A stretch of DNA of 64,000 nucleotides from Streptomyces sp. NBC_00425 (GTDB lineage Bacteria; Actinomycetota; Actinomycetes; Streptomycetales; Streptomycetaceae), in the NCBI RefSeq assembly GCF_036030735.1, contig NZ_CP107928.1, positions 4,154,001-4,218,000 on the forward strand, given 5' to 3'. The translations under genes were made by a program, and so were the position numbers. Shown here piece by piece: positions 8,372 through 17,724 of the stretch. Position 1 is the first letter of the stretch. The number at the start of each line of letters is the position of its first letter. The notes beneath the pieces are model-generated. The model was not told where the DNA came from. It searched no databases and was given only the letters and a program-made list of their open reading frames with translations.

Positions 8372-8384
8372 CCGGAACATTCGG
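8372..8384. promoter_or_regulatory. degenerate xylanase-type operator 1
   Basis: CCGGAACATTCGG matches the perfect operator CCGAAAGTTTCGG at 10 of 13 positions. Its right half overlaps a separate perfect palindrome, ACATTC-G-GAATGT (8377-8389). It lies at the predicted transcription start of the GH3 gene. Its centre is 21 bp from that of the next site, two helical turns, so both would face the same side of the DNA. Confidence 0.55.
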
Positions 8385-8393
8385 AATGTAGCT

Positions 8394-8404
8394 CGAAACA
8401 TTCG
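8394..8404. promoter_or_regulatory. degenerate xylanase-type operator 2
   Basis: CGAAACATTCG differs from CGAAA-N-TTTCG by one base. It lies in the divergent region between the LacI-family gene and the GH3 gene, about 87 bases before the GH3 start. Together with the xylanase site it suggests one regulon with operators of graded strength. Confidence 0.6.
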
Positions 8405-8490
8405 ACAGGACGCCCGCCCTGTCGGACGCTCCACAGGATTCCAGGGCGCACCCTCCCCCTGGTGGCTCACCGACCTCTGACAGGAGTTTC

Positions 8491-10794
8491 ATGACCACCG
8501 CCCCCTGGCGTGACCCCGCCCTGCCCGCCGCCGCCCGCGTCGACGATCTCCTCGGCCGGATGACGATCGAGGAGAAGACCGCCCAGCTGTACGGCGTGTG
8601 GGTCGGCGCCGCGACGGACGGCGGGGGAGTCGCCCCGCACCAGCACGACATGACCGCCGCATACGACTACGACGAGCTGATCACCCGGGGGCTGGGCCAG
8701 CTGACCCGCTCCTTCGGCACCGCGCCCGTGGACCCGGCGCTCGGCGCCCGCGCGCTGGCCGGCGCCCAGCGGCAGATCGTCGCCGCCGGCCGCTTCGGCA
8801 TCCCGGCGGTCGCCCACGAGGAGTGCCTGGCCGGATTCACCGCCTGGCGGGCCACCGCCTACCCGGTCCCGCTGGCCTGGGGCGCGGCCTTCGACCCGCC
8901 GCTGGTCGAGGAGGTGGGCCGGGCGATCGGCCGGGACCTGCGCGCGATGGGCGTCCACCAGGGCCTCGCCCCGGTCCTGGACGTCGTCCGCGACCCGCGC
9001 TGGGGACGGGTCGAGGAGACGATCGGCGAGGACCCGTATCTCGTCGGCACGGTCGGCACGGCCTACGTCCGCGGGCTGGAGTCCGCCGGGGTCGTCGCCA
9101 CCCTCAAGCACTTCGCCGGCTACGCCTCCTCGGCGGGCGCCCGCAACCTGGCTCCGGTGCGGGCGGGCACCCGCGAGTTCGCGGACGTCACCCTGCCCCC
9201 GTTCGAGATGGCGCTGCGCGAGGGCGGCGCCCGCTCGGTGATGGCGGCCTACACCGAACGCGACGGCATTCCGGCGTCCGCCGACCCCGAACTGCTGACC
9301 GGCCTGCTCCGGGAGGAGTGGGGTTTCACCGGCACGGTCGTCGCCGACTACTTCGGCATCGGCTTCCTGCAGACCCTGCACCGGGTGGCCGGCACCCCCG
9401 TGGAGGCGGCCCGGCTGGCGCTGGACGCCGGCATCGACGTCGAGCTGCCCACCGTGAAGTACTACGGCGACGCGCTGGCCGACGCCGTGCGCGCGGGCGA
9501 GGTGCCGGAGGAGCTGATCGACCGGGCCGCACGCCGCGTCCTGCTGCAGAAGTGCGAACTGGGCCTGCTGGACGAGGACTGGCAGCCGCACGTTCCCGAG
9601 TCGGTGGACCTCGACCCGCCCGCGAACCGCGCGCTGGCCCGCCGGCTGGCGGAGGAGTCGGTGGTCCTCCTGGACAACCCCGACGGGCTGCTCCCCCTCT
9701 CCCCCGACGCCCGGGTGGCCGTGATCGGACCGCGGGCGGCGGACGCGCTGGCGATGCTCGGCTGCTACTCCTTCCCGTCCCATGTGCTGCCCCACCACCC
9801 CGAGGTGGAGACCGGCATCGACATCCCGACGCTGCTGGAGTCGCTGCGGGCCGAACTCCCCGACGCGAAGGTGACGTTCACCGAGGGCTGCGGGGTCTCC
9901 GACCCGGACCCCTCCGGGTTCACGGAGGCCATCACGCGCGCCTCGGAGGCCGACGTCTGCGTGGCCGTCCTCGGCGACCGGGCGGGCCTGTTCGGGCGGG
10001 GCACGTCCGGCGAGGGCTGCGACGTGGCCGATCTGAGCCTGCCCGGCGTCCAGGGCGCACTGCTGGACGCACTGGTCGCGACGGGCGTCCCGGTCGTCCT
10101 CGTGCTGCTCACCGGCCGCCCGTACGCGCTGGGCCGCTGGCACGGGCGGCTGGGGGCGGTCGTCCAGGCGTTCTTCCCCGGCGAGGAGGGCGGCCCTGCG
10201 GTGGCCGGCGTGCTGTCGGGCCGGGTGAACCCCTCGGGCCGGCTCCCGGTGAGCGTGCCGCGCGTGCCGGGCGGCCAGCCGTGGACGTACCTGCAGCCGC
10301 CGCTCGGCCTGGCGGGCCAGGTCAGCAGCCTCGACCCGACCCCGCTGTTCCCCTTCGGACACGGGCGCTCGTACACGGCGTTCACCTGGGAGGACTTCAC
10401 CGGCCCGGACGCGGAGATCGGCACGGACGGCTCGTACGACGTCTCCGTCACCGTACGCAACACCGGCGAGCGGGCGGGTGCGGAGGTCGTCCAGCTGTAT
10501 CTGCACGACCCGGTGGCCGGGGTGACCCGCCCCGACGTGCGGCTGATCGGCTACCAGCGACTGGAGCTGGCCGCCGCCGAAGCGGCACGCGTGACCTTCC
10601 GCTTCCACGCCGACCTGTCCGCCTTCACCGACCGTTCGGGGCGGCGGGTGGTCGAACCCGGAGACCTGGAACTGCGGTTGGGCGCCTCCAGCGCCGACGT
10701 CCGGGCCACCGCCCGGCTGCGGCTGACCGGGCCGGTGCGCGAGGCGGGGGCGGGGCGCCGGCTGCGCTGCGAGGCGGAGGTCGTGCACAACTGA
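8491..10794 (+). CDS. GH3 glycosidase, probable beta-xylosidase
   Basis: A 767-aa cytoplasmic enzyme (no signal peptide) that should release sugars from imported oligosaccharides. The GH3 N-terminal barrel runs to about residue 360, and the nucleophile is D286 in VVADYFGI. The alpha/beta sandwich (VVLLDNPDGLLPL to RPYALGRW) and the C-terminal fibronectin-III-like domain (about 650-755, YDVSVTVRNTGERAGAEVVQLYL) follow. The context of a secreted xylanase and shared operators favours beta-xylosidase over beta-glucosidase. GH3 specificity cannot be read with certainty from sequence. CAGGAG lies correctly before the ATG. No ABC sugar transporter is next to it, so uptake genes must lie elsewhere. 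Confidence 0.9.
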   Translation: MTTAPWRDPALPAAARVDDLLGRMTIEEKTAQLYGVWVGAATDGGGVAPHQHDMTAAYDYDELITRGLGQLTRSFGTAPVDPALGARALAGAQRQIVAAGRFGIPAVAHEECLAGFTAWRATAYPVPLAWGAAFDPPLVEEVGRAIGRDLRAMGVHQGLAPVLDVVRDPRWGRVEETIGEDPYLVGTVGTAYVRGLESAGVVATLKHFAGYASSAGARNLAPVRAGTREFADVTLPPFEMALREGGARSVMAAYTERDGIPASADPELLTGLLREEWGFTGTVVADYFGIGFLQTLHRVAGTPVEAARLALDAGIDVELPTVKYYGDALADAVRAGEVPEELIDRAARRVLLQKCELGLLDEDWQPHVPESVDLDPPANRALARRLAEESVVLLDNPDGLLPLSPDARVAVIGPRAADALAMLGCYSFPSHVLPHHPEVETGIDIPTLLESLRAELPDAKVTFTEGCGVSDPDPSGFTEAITRASEADVCVAVLGDRAGLFGRGTSGEGCDVADLSLPGVQGALLDALVATGVPVVLVLLTGRPYALGRWHGRLGAVVQAFFPGEEGGPAVAGVLSGRVNPSGRLPVSVPRVPGGQPWTYLQPPLGLAGQVSSLDPTPLFPFGHGRSYTAFTWEDFTGPDAEIGTDGSYDVSVTVRNTGERAGAEVVQLYLHDPVAGVTRPDVRLIGYQRLELAAAEAARVTFRFHADLSAFTDRSGRRVVEPGDLELRLGASSADVRATARLRLTGPVREAGAGRRLRCEAEVVHN

Positions 10795-10860
10795 GGTGCG
10801 GAGCGGGGGTGGGGGCGTGTCAGAATCCGCCGAACCTCCGGCACAGGCGACGGGAACGCC

Positions 10861-12357
10861 ATGGACACCCCGATATCCGCACCCACCTCCTCCCCCACCT
10901 CCTCCCCCACCGCGCCCGACCCGGCGTCCGGGGACCACCCGCGGCGCGACTGGCTGCTCGGCTTCGCCATGCTGGCGCTGGCCCGGCTGCCCGAGGCGGT
11001 CCTGGTCTGCGCCCTGTACGTGTCGGGTCTGCGGTGGGTGGCGGCCCTCCTGCTGGGCCTGGCCGTCCGCAGGGTCGCCCGGACCGTCTCGGCGGCTCAC
11101 GGCCCGCTGCCCGGACGGGCGGTGCGGCCCCGGGACGAACCCGCACTCGCGGAACTGGTACGGGACGTGGCCGGGCGGCTCGACTTCCACGAGCCGCTGC
11201 TCGTGCGCATCGTGCCGACCGTCCGGGCGGCCCTGGGACGCACGAGGATCGACGGCGTGCGCACCCATGTGCTCCTCCTCGGCCTGCCCCTGCTGCGCAA
11301 CCTGACCGAGGCCGAGCTGGCGTCCGTGATCGCGCACGAGCTGGCCCACGAGAGGCACCTGCGCGACCGGCGTCACGGTCTCCTGCGGTTCGCCCGCGCA
11401 CAGCTCGCCGAGCGGCTGGAGGGCCGGTTCCGTCCGCTGGCGCCGTTCGCCGCGCCGCTGCTGCGCGCCTCCCGGTCCGCCCTCTGGCGCGCCGAGACCG
11501 CGGCCGACGCCGACGCGGCCCGGATCGCGGGCGCCGAGGCCACCGCCGGAGCGCTGCACCGGGTCGGACTGTTGGACGCGGCCTTCGAGGCGCTCGGCGA
11601 GCGCTGGCTGTCGGGGCTGGCGCAGCAGGACGCCTGGCCGGAGGACTTCTACGACGCTTTCGACGCCGCCGTGAGCGACCCGTACGTCGCCCGCCGGGCC
11701 GCCCGGGCAGCCGCCGACGAGGACGCCGTGGACCCCTACGGGACGGCCGACCACCCGCCCCTGGACCGCCGCGCCGCCGCGCTGCCGGCCCACGCCGGGT
11801 CCCCCTTCGGCAGCGCGGTGCTCACCCTGCGCACCGGGGCCTCCGTGGAGGAGTGGTGCGTCCGGGAACTGACCGGGCTGGACCGGGAGCCGGACGAAGA
11901 ACCGCACGACGACGAGGTGAGCGCGGTGCTCCTCCTCGGTCTGCCGCACGACCGGCTGCGCGAACTCGGCTTCGACACCCGCCTCGACGTCCTGCACGCC
12001 GTCCGCCGGGACAGTGCGCCGCAGGCGGTGGCCGCGGTCCTGGACGCCCTCGCCGACGGTACGGGCCCGCTGCTCGCCCGCCGTCTGGAACCCGCGCTGC
12101 GGTGGGCGCCGGCGACGGTCCGCCCGGCGCTCACCCGGGGCGTCCTGGCGAACGCCGTGAGCCCGGTCTTCGCCGAGGCGTTGTGCGCGGCCGGCTGGAC
12201 GTACTCCGGCCGCTGGCTCACGACCGTCGTCACACCGCCGGACGACGGCAGCGCCGTCGACGTGCACGAGGTGCTCGACGACGCCCTGCGCAGCGGCGAC
12301 CTGGTGCCGCTGCGCACCCTGTGGGCGTCCACCGAACCGAAGGAGTGGGACGTATGA
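10861..12357 (+). CDS. M48-family zinc metalloprotease, membrane-associated
   Basis: A 498-aa protein. A Ser/Thr/Pro-rich N-terminus precedes hydrophobic segments (about 30-75: WLLGFAMLALARLPEAVLVCALYV and VAALLLGLAV). An M48 peptidase domain follows with HEXXH at H159-E160-x-x-H163 (VIAHELAHERH) and a likely third ligand in WRAETAADADAARI. The C-terminal ~200 residues are acidic, predicted helical, and not recognised. M48 enzymes of this type clear misfolded membrane proteins or act in envelope stress. Its stop overlaps the next start (ATGA), so it is translationally coupled to the membrane protein that follows. The substrate is unknown. Confidence 0.85.
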   Translation: MDTPISAPTSSPTSSPTAPDPASGDHPRRDWLLGFAMLALARLPEAVLVCALYVSGLRWVAALLLGLAVRRVARTVSAAHGPLPGRAVRPRDEPALAELVRDVAGRLDFHEPLLVRIVPTVRAALGRTRIDGVRTHVLLLGLPLLRNLTEAELASVIAHELAHERHLRDRRHGLLRFARAQLAERLEGRFRPLAPFAAPLLRASRSALWRAETAADADAARIAGAEATAGALHRVGLLDAAFEALGERWLSGLAQQDAWPEDFYDAFDAAVSDPYVARRAARAAADEDAVDPYGTADHPPLDRRAAALPAHAGSPFGSAVLTLRTGASVEEWCVRELTGLDREPDEEPHDDEVSAVLLLGLPHDRLRELGFDTRLDVLHAVRRDSAPQAVAAVLDALADGTGPLLARRLEPALRWAPATVRPALTRGVLANAVSPVFAEALCAAGWTYSGRWLTTVVTPPDDGSAVDVHEVLDDALRSGDLVPLRTLWASTEPKEWDV

Positions 12358-13331
12358 GACGCCCCGGCCCCGCCCTGCGGGTAGGTCTCCTGGGCATGGC
12401 CGTCACCCTCGTCGGCTACGCCCTGTTCGCCGCGTGGCTCGGCCTGCACGCCCAGCGTTACGCCGACGCCCGTGACCGGGCCACCGCGACGGCCGTCGGC
12501 GTCGTCGTGGAGGACGGCATCGGCGACGAGGACGACGTCCGCGTCCGCTGGACCGACTCCCTGGGCGGGGTCCACGTCCAGCGCTTCGCGATCTACGACA
12601 CCGACCGCCGCCCCCGGGGCGCCGACTTCCCGGTGGCCTACGATCCCGACGACTCCACCCCCGAGGGCTTCCCGGCCGACGGCGACGAGACGGCGGTGGA
12701 GGACGACCTGATCTCCCCCGCCCTCCTGGGCGGCCTGGCCGTCGTCCCCCTGACGTGCGTCTGGGCCTGGCGCGGTCTGCGGTTTCGGCTGCGGGTGCGC
12801 CGCCCCGGCCGTCCGACGAGGGGACGCGTCCGCTTCGGCCGGCGTCCGGGCGCGGCGGTGCGGGGCGCGCGGACGACGTGGCTGAGGCTGACGGCCCCCG
12901 ACGGGAGCGGCCGTCACTGGCAGCGCGTCATGTGGCACCCGGCGCTCGAGAGGATCTCCGGCGAGGTCGAGGTCCACCTGCACCGCGCGGGCGACAGCAG
13001 CCGCCGCCCGGCCGCCGTCACGCTTCCCGACGGCACCCGGCTGGTCCCTCTCGGAAGGCTGCGCGAGCACCGCCCGCCGTTCCTGGTCTTCGACGACGAG
13101 GAGGCCGTCCGCGCTGACCTGCGGGACGCGTTCGTCCTTCCCGCCGACGCCCTCGCGCGAGCGCCCCGGCCCTGGTGGCGGGGCGCGGTGACCGCCGCGT
13201 CCGGCACCGCGCTCGGCGCGCTCGGCGGCCTCCTGCTGACCGGCGGCGCCCTGGTCTCCACGGTGGCCGTCGCCCTGGCCGCGGGGACGCTGCTGGCGTC
13301 CGTGTGGGCGCTGTCCGCTCCACAGCCGTAG
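12354..13331 (+). CDS. membrane protein of unknown function, DUF3592-like
   Basis: A 325-aa protein with about four membrane segments: one near the N-terminus (VGLLGMAVTLVGYALFAAWL), one at about 120-145 (LLGGLAVVPLTCVWAWRGL), and two at the C-terminus (AASGTALGALGGLLL and VAVALAAGTLLASVWAL). The loop after the first helix has a DUF3592-like layout (VVEDGIGDEDDVRVRWTDSLG to FPVAYDPDD). It begins within the stop of the M48 protease gene (ATGA), which suggests joint function. I cannot assign a role. Confidence 0.8.
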   Translation: MRRPGPALRVGLLGMAVTLVGYALFAAWLGLHAQRYADARDRATATAVGVVVEDGIGDEDDVRVRWTDSLGGVHVQRFAIYDTDRRPRGADFPVAYDPDDSTPEGFPADGDETAVEDDLISPALLGGLAVVPLTCVWAWRGLRFRLRVRRPGRPTRGRVRFGRRPGAAVRGARTTWLRLTAPDGSGRHWQRVMWHPALERISGEVEVHLHRAGDSSRRPAAVTLPDGTRLVPLGRLREHRPPFLVFDDEEAVRADLRDAFVLPADALARAPRPWWRGAVTAASGTALGALGGLLLTGGALVSTVAVALAAGTLLASVWALSAPQP

Positions 13332-13404
13332 AACCCGCGTTCGGGGAGATGCTGTGCGCTGTCGGTGAATAGGATCTGAAGCCCGACCCGAGAGGTGCTC
13401 CAGG

Positions 13405-14427
13405 TTGAGTGAACCGCAGCGTGGCGTCTGTCCGTTATGCGGTGCGCCCCGGGCCGCGGACGGCGCCCCCGCATGCGTGTGCGCCCGGCTCGCGTCCGAC
13501 GCCCACCGCAGCGCGCGCACGGCGGAGGCCGCCGCCGCCGAGGACTTCGACCCGGTGCGCATCCGGCCGTTCGTCGTGTTCGACGAGGGCCGGGAACCAC
13601 AGGACGACGCGGGGCCCGGCAGCCCGGCCGCCCCCGGCCCGGCGCCCGCGCGAGAGCCCGGCGAGCCGCCGTCCGCGGAGGCGGCCGACGGGACACAGGA
13701 GGCCGCCGGGGCGGACGAGTTCGCGTCGGGCGGGCCCGAATCAGGCGGCCCCGGGTCGGGCACGACCGAAGCGGGCGGCCTCGGGTCGGGCGGGCGTGAG
13801 CGGGCCGACGGCTCCGGGGCCGGCCCGGGCGCCGGCGACGCGTCGCCCCCGGGCCGTCGCCGGAGCCCCGTGCGGCTGCTGGTGCTCGCCGGCGTCCTGG
13901 CGACCGCCGTGACCGCGGCGGTGCTCGCCGGATTCCTCCTGTACGTAGGTCCCACGCGCCACGGCGCGCTCCCCGAGGACGTGCGGGCGCCGGTGCCCGA
14001 CGTGACGTCCGGTGGCGTCGCCCCGGGCCGGAAGGCGAGCCCGCGGGCTTCCCGGACCGCGCCGACGCCGACCGCCTCCGACTCCCCCGGCACGCCCTCG
14101 CCCGCCGTGGAAAGGCCCACCCGGTCGGCCGCGCCGCCCCCGGCTCCGTCCAGGCGGCCCACCGGCAGCGCGTCCCCCCGGCCGGCCCCGACGGTCTCCG
14201 CGCCGCCGGCGCTGCGGTTCGGGGACACGGGTCCCGAGGTGGCCGAACTCCAGGCACGGCTGCGTCGGATCGGCTACCAGGGAGGGGCGACCGAGGGCGT
14301 GTACGACCGCGAGGTCGAGAACTCGGTCCGCTCCTACCAGCTCACCCGGGCGGTGCTGGAGGACGAGGCCGGGGTGTACGGCGTCGCGACCCGCGCCGCG
14401 CTGGAAGCGGAGACCGACGAGCCCTGA
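13405..14427 (+). CDS. zinc-ribbon membrane protein with peptidoglycan-binding domain
   Basis: A 340-aa protein. It starts with a short Cys motif (CPLCGAP, then CVC about 14 residues on) that looks like a zinc ribbon. A long Gly/Glu/Pro-rich disordered stretch and one transmembrane helix (VRLLVLAGVLATAVTAAVLAGFLLY reads as the segment at about 155-178) follow. An extracellular Pro/Ser/Thr linker leads to a C-terminal peptidoglycan-binding domain (about 270-335: LRFGDTGPEVAELQARLRRIGYQGG). A cytoplasmic ribbon joined to a wall-binding tail suggests an envelope-linked structural or sensing role, without catalysis. The start is a TTG at 13405, which is weak. No better start lies nearby. Confidence 0.8.
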   Translation: MSEPQRGVCPLCGAPRAADGAPACVCARLASDAHRSARTAEAAAAEDFDPVRIRPFVVFDEGREPQDDAGPGSPAAPGPAPAREPGEPPSAEAADGTQEAAGADEFASGGPESGGPGSGTTEAGGLGSGGRERADGSGAGPGAGDASPPGRRRSPVRLLVLAGVLATAVTAAVLAGFLLYVGPTRHGALPEDVRAPVPDVTSGGVAPGRKASPRASRTAPTPTASDSPGTPSPAVERPTRSAAPPPAPSRRPTGSASPRPAPTVSAPPALRFGDTGPEVAELQARLRRIGYQGGATEGVYDREVENSVRSYQLTRAVLEDEAGVYGVATRAALEAETDEP

Positions 14428-14431
14428 CCGC

Positions 14432-14701
14432 TCAGGGCCGGTCCGGCACCGCCTCGAACCGCCAGCGATGCACCGCCCTGGCCACCAGATCCCCCTCCGG
14501 CTCCGGAAGTTCGGGCAGGCCGGGATCGTCGTACCCGGCGTCCCACCAGGTGATGACGAGCACCCGGTCCTGCGGAGCCCGGAAGGTCTCGCTGCGCAGC
14601 GGCCGCAGCGGGAGCCGCCGCGCCTGCTCCTGCGCCCAGTGCAGCAGCTCCTCGCCCCGGCCGGCCGCCGCCCGGGCCTCCCACATCAGCGCGACGGTCA
14701 T
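14432..14701 (-). CDS. small conserved hypothetical protein downstream of tsaD
   Basis: An 89-aa protein whose start overlaps the tsaD stop (ATGA), so it is coupled to the t6A operon. It reads like a short ABM-type ferredoxin-like fold ([19 protein letters not shown] to [14 protein letters not shown]), but I do not see a catalytic signature. It ends 5 bp from the stop of the convergent peptidoglycan-binding gene. The function is unknown. Confidence 0.7.
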   Translation of the reverse strand: MTVALMWEARAAAGRGEELLHWAQEQARRLPLRPLRSETFRAPQDRVLVITWWDAGYDDPGLPELPEPEGDLVARAVHRWRFEAVPDRP

Positions 14702-15813
14702 GAGTACAGGTTGTCCTTGGCGACCTCGTGCACATGGTCGTGACCGTGGCCGTGCCGATGCCCGGGGTGCCGGCCGGGCACATGCGGGTCGGTCACCGGC
14801 AGCGAGGAGTCCGCCGACAGGTCCCAGCCGGACGCGGCCCGGCCCCGGGCGACCATCTCCGCGCCCAGCGCCGCCACCATCGCGCCGTTGTCCGTGCACA
14901 GCTTGGGACGCGGCACGCGCAGCCGGATGCCGGCCGCCTCGCAGCGCTCCTGGGCCAGCGCGCGCAGCCGGGAGTTGGCGGCCACACCGCCGCCGATCAT
15001 CAGGTGGTCGACGCCCTCGTCCTTGCACGCCCGGACGGCCTTGCGGGTCAGGACGTCCACGACCGCCTCCTGGAAGGAGGCCGCCACGTCACGCACCGGG
15101 ACCTCCTCGCCCGCCGCCCGCCTGGCCTCGATCCAGCGCGCGACCGACGTCTTCAGACCGGAGAAGGAGAAGTCGTACGCCGGGTCGCGCGGTCCGGTCA
15201 GACCGCGCGGGAACGCGATCGCCGTCGGGTCGCCCTCACGGGCGTAGCGGTCGATGACCGGGCCGCCCGGGAAGCCCAGGTTCAGCACCCGGGCGATCTT
15301 GTCGAAGGCCTCGCCCGCCGCGTCGTCGATGGTCGCGCCGAGCGGACGGACGTCGGAGGTGATGTCGGTGGACAGCAGCAGGGAGGAGTGTCCGCCGGAC
15401 ACCAGCAGCGCCATCGTCGGCTCGGGCAGCGCGCCGTGCTCCAGCTGGTCCACGCAGATGTGCGAGGCGAGGTGGTTGACGCCGTACAGGGGCTTGCCGA
15501 GGGCGTAGGCGTAGGCCTTGGCCGCCGAGACGCCGACCAGCAGGGCGCCGGCGAGCCCCGGGCCGGCGGTGACCGCGATGCCGTCGAGGTCCTTCGCGCT
15601 CACCCCCGCTTCCTTCAGCGCCCGCTCGACGGTCGGGACCATCGCCTCCAGGTGCGCCCGGGACGCCACCTCCGGCACGACGCCGCCGAAGCGGGCGTGC
15701 TCGTCGACGCTGGAGGCGATCGCGTCCGCCAGCAGGGTCGTGCCGCGCACGACGCCGACGCCGGTCTCGTCGCAGGAGGTCTCGATCCCCAGAACGAGGG
15801 GTTCGTCAGCCAT
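14698..15813 (-). CDS. tsaD: tRNA N6-threonylcarbamoyladenosine transferase TsaD
   Basis: A 371-aa Kae1/TsaD enzyme that moves the threonylcarbamoyl group onto A37 of ANN-decoding tRNAs, together with TsaB and TsaE. Visible signatures are [14 protein letters not shown], the metal-binding [17 protein letters not shown], the [19 protein letters not shown] region, and [11 protein letters not shown] with CTDNGAM. The protein carries an extra His-rich tail ([21 protein letters not shown]) of ~25 residues that standard TsaD lacks. The start at 15813 lies inside the end of rimI (8-bp overlap). Order in the operon is tsaB-rimI-tsaD plus a small gene, all on the minus strand. Confidence 0.97.
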   Translation of the reverse strand: MADEPLVLGIETSCDETGVGVVRGTTLLADAIASSVDEHARFGGVVPEVASRAHLEAMVPTVERALKEAGVSAKDLDGIAVTAGPGLAGALLVGVSAAKAYAYALGKPLYGVNHLASHICVDQLEHGALPEPTMALLVSGGHSSLLLSTDITSDVRPLGATIDDAAGEAFDKIARVLNLGFPGGPVIDRYAREGDPTAIAFPRGLTGPRDPAYDFSFSGLKTSVARWIEARRAAGEEVPVRDVAASFQEAVVDVLTRKAVRACKDEGVDHLMIGGGVAANSRLRALAQERCEAAGIRLRVPRPKLCTDNGAMVAALGAEMVARGRAASGWDLSADSSLPVTDPHVPGRHPGHRHGHGHDHVHEVAKDNLYS

Positions 15814-16330
15814 TGGTCTCGTTTCCCTGTGTTCCCGCTACGGATGTCGATGGGTCGGTGAGGCGCATCACCAGGGCGTCCACGTTGCCCGGCTGGTAGT
15901 AGCCGCGGCGGAACCCGATGGCCTCGAACCCGAAGCGCTCGTAGAGCTTCTGGGCACGGACGTTGTCGATGCGGCACTCGAGCAGGACCTCGGCGCACTC
16001 GAAGGCGGTCGCCGCGCTCAGCAGCTCCGTGAGCAGCCGGCCGCCGAGGCCGGTGCCCCAGTGGTCGCGGGCCACTGCGATGGTCTGGACGTCGGCGACG
16101 TCCCCTGCAGCGGCCAGACCCGCGTACCCGACGATCCGGTCGCCCGCGGCCGCGTCGACCGCGACGAGATAACGCCGGGTCGCCTCCGGGCCGCGGGCGT
16201 GGGCCAGGTCGGACCAGAACATGCCCCGGGACCAGGCGTCCTCGGGGAAGAGGTCCTTCTCGAGTTCGAGCACGCGCTCGATGTCCCACCAGCGCATCTC
16301 GCGCAGCACGAGGTCGACGGATTCGGTCAC
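15806..16330 (-). CDS. rimI: ribosomal protein S18-alanine N-acetyltransferase RimI
   Basis: A 174-aa GNAT acetyltransferase. It shows the family's N-terminal pattern ([23 protein letters not shown]), the acetyl-CoA binding motif [19 protein letters not shown], and the C-terminal [17 protein letters not shown]. RimI acetylates the N-terminal Ala of S18 in enteric bacteria. In actinobacteria RimI sits between tsaB and tsaD and may act on other N-termini. The GTG start overlaps the tsaB stop by four bases (GTGA). Confidence 0.93.
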   Translation of the reverse strand: MTESVDLVLREMRWWDIERVLELEKDLFPEDAWSRGMFWSDLAHARGPEATRRYLVAVDAAAGDRIVGYAGLAAAGDVADVQTIAVARDHWGTGLGGRLLTELLSAATAFECAEVLLECRIDNVRAQKLYERFGFEAIGFRRGYYQPGNVDALVMRLTDPSTSVAGTQGNETNG

Positions 16331-16980
16331 TTGGGGGTGACCACCTTGTAGTTCTTGGGCACCTGGGCGTCCGGCCGGCGCAGGTACAGAGGCCGTGGCG
16401 CGGGCAGTTCCCCGCCCGCGGCCAGCCGCTCCGCCGCCAGGGCGGCCAGCGCCGCCGCGGAGACGTGCTCGGGTTCGTGCGCGCGGGGGAAGACGTCCGG
16501 GTAGAGCAGCGCGCCCGCGCCGACGGCGGGCAGCCCGGCCACCTCGTCGGCGATGTCGGCGGGCCGGTCCACGGCCGGGCCGGACACCCGGGTGCGGGAG
16601 TCGGCGTAGCGCGCCCAGTAGACCTCCTTGCGGCGGGCGTCGGTCGCCACCACGAAGGGCCCTTCGAGGTCGGAGGCGTAGGCGAGGCCGTCGAGGGTGC
16701 ACAGGCCGTGCACGGGGACGCCGAGCGCCAGCCCGAAGGTGTCGGCGGTCATCAGACCGACTCTCAGCCCCGTGTAGGGGCCGGGGCCGACGCCGACGAC
16801 GATCCCGGTGACGGCGTCGAGCCCGAGCCCGGCGTCGGCGAGCAGCCGGTCGACGGCCGGGAGCAGCAGCTCGCCGTGCCGGCGCGCGTCCACCTGACTC
16901 GAGGAGGCGATGACGTCCGTGCCGTCGTGCAGGGCGACGGTGACGGCGGGGGTGGCGGTATCCAGAGCGAGCAAGAGCAC
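16327..16980 (-). CDS. tsaB: tRNA t6A synthesis protein TsaB
   Basis: A 217-aa member of the TsaD-like ASKHA fold that forms the scaffold partner of TsaD. It starts with LLLALDTATPAVTVALHD, has HGELLLPAVDRLL and the conserved VGVGPGPYTGLRVGLMTA. It lacks the metal ligands of TsaD, as expected. The GTG start at 16980 leads the operon, and rimI overlaps its end. The third t6A gene, tsaE, is about 1.2 kb away on the same strand, separated by two small genes and a repeat array. Confidence 0.94.
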   Translation of the reverse strand: MLLLALDTATPAVTVALHDGTDVIASSSQVDARRHGELLLPAVDRLLADAGLGLDAVTGIVVGVGPGPYTGLRVGLMTADTFGLALGVPVHGLCTLDGLAYASDLEGPFVVATDARRKEVYWARYADSRTRVSGPAVDRPADIADEVAGLPAVGAGALLYPDVFPRAHEPEHVSAAALAALAAERLAAGGELPAPRPLYLRRPDAQVPKNYKVVTPK

Positions 16981-17134
16981 GCAAACAGCCTACGGCTCCC
17001 GTGCCCCCGAGACCGCCGTCCCGGTCGGAGCGGTGACGGCTGCTAACGTCGCCGCGAAACATGACGTACATCACGTACGGGACAGAACGCGGAAGCGGCC
17101 CGGAACGGGCGCAGGACGGACGAGGTGGTCACCG

Positions 17135-17680
17135 GTGCCCAGCAGCAGCTCGACTTTCGTGGCCGGGCTCACCGCGGCCGCCCTGGCGACGGTCGGGTTC
17201 CTCGCGTTCCAGGCGTCGGCGAACGTGCCCGACGATCTGGCCGAGCCGCGGCGCGGCGCCCCCGCGAAGGCGGCGAAGGCGCCCGGGAGCATGGCCCCGA
17301 CGGCCCTGCCGGACGGCTCCGGCGTGGGCGAGCGGGTGGTGTACGCGCTGACCGCCGACCGGGTGTGGCTGGTCGGCGCGGACGGTCGCGTCAACCGCAC
17401 GTTCAGGGTCGCCCCCGGCAGTGTGGACCCGCCGCCGGGCAGCTATTCGGTCCGCTCCCGCTCGGGCGCGGTCACCGGCACCGACGGCACCCCGATCGAG
17501 CACGTCGTGCGGTTCGCCGAGGTGGACGAAGTGGCGATCGGCTTCAGCGCGGCCCTGGACGGCTCGCTGCCGGAGCCCGACCCGAGGGTGCAGACGGGCG
17601 GCATCCGGGAGACCGTCGCGGACGGCGACGCGATGTGGGCGTTCGCGACGATCGGCCGACGGGTCGAGGTGGTCCGGTAG
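17135..17680 (+). CDS. exported or membrane-anchored hypothetical protein
   Basis: A 181-aa protein with an N-terminal signal or anchor (FVAGLTAAALATVGFLAFQASANV) followed by an extracellular domain of about 130 residues. That domain is rich in beta-type sequence (RVVYALTADRVWLVGADGRV, YSVRSRSGAVTGTDGTPIEHVVRFAEVDEVAIGFSAALDG is one continuous region). The GTG at 17135 has GAGGTGG upstream at a good distance. It diverges from tsaB and ends 45 bp from the convergent 56-aa gene. Streptomyces carry such a protein next to the tsa cluster, but I know of no role. Confidence 0.75.
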   Translation: MPSSSSTFVAGLTAAALATVGFLAFQASANVPDDLAEPRRGAPAKAAKAPGSMAPTALPDGSGVGERVVYALTADRVWLVGADGRVNRTFRVAPGSVDPPPGSYSVRSRSGAVTGTDGTPIEHVVRFAEVDEVAIGFSAALDGSLPEPDPRVQTGGIRETVADGDAMWAFATIGRRVEVVR

Positions 17681-17724
17681 GCGTCTGGTCCGCAGCGGCC
17701 CGCGTTGCGCCGTCCGATGACGCG

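Noticed and set aside
8467..13331. Very long overlapping open frames (1266 and 1577 codons) across the GH3 and M48 region
   Set aside because: High-GC DNA has few stops in the wrong frames. Their products are Arg/Pro/Gly-rich without domains, and they cover well-supported genes.
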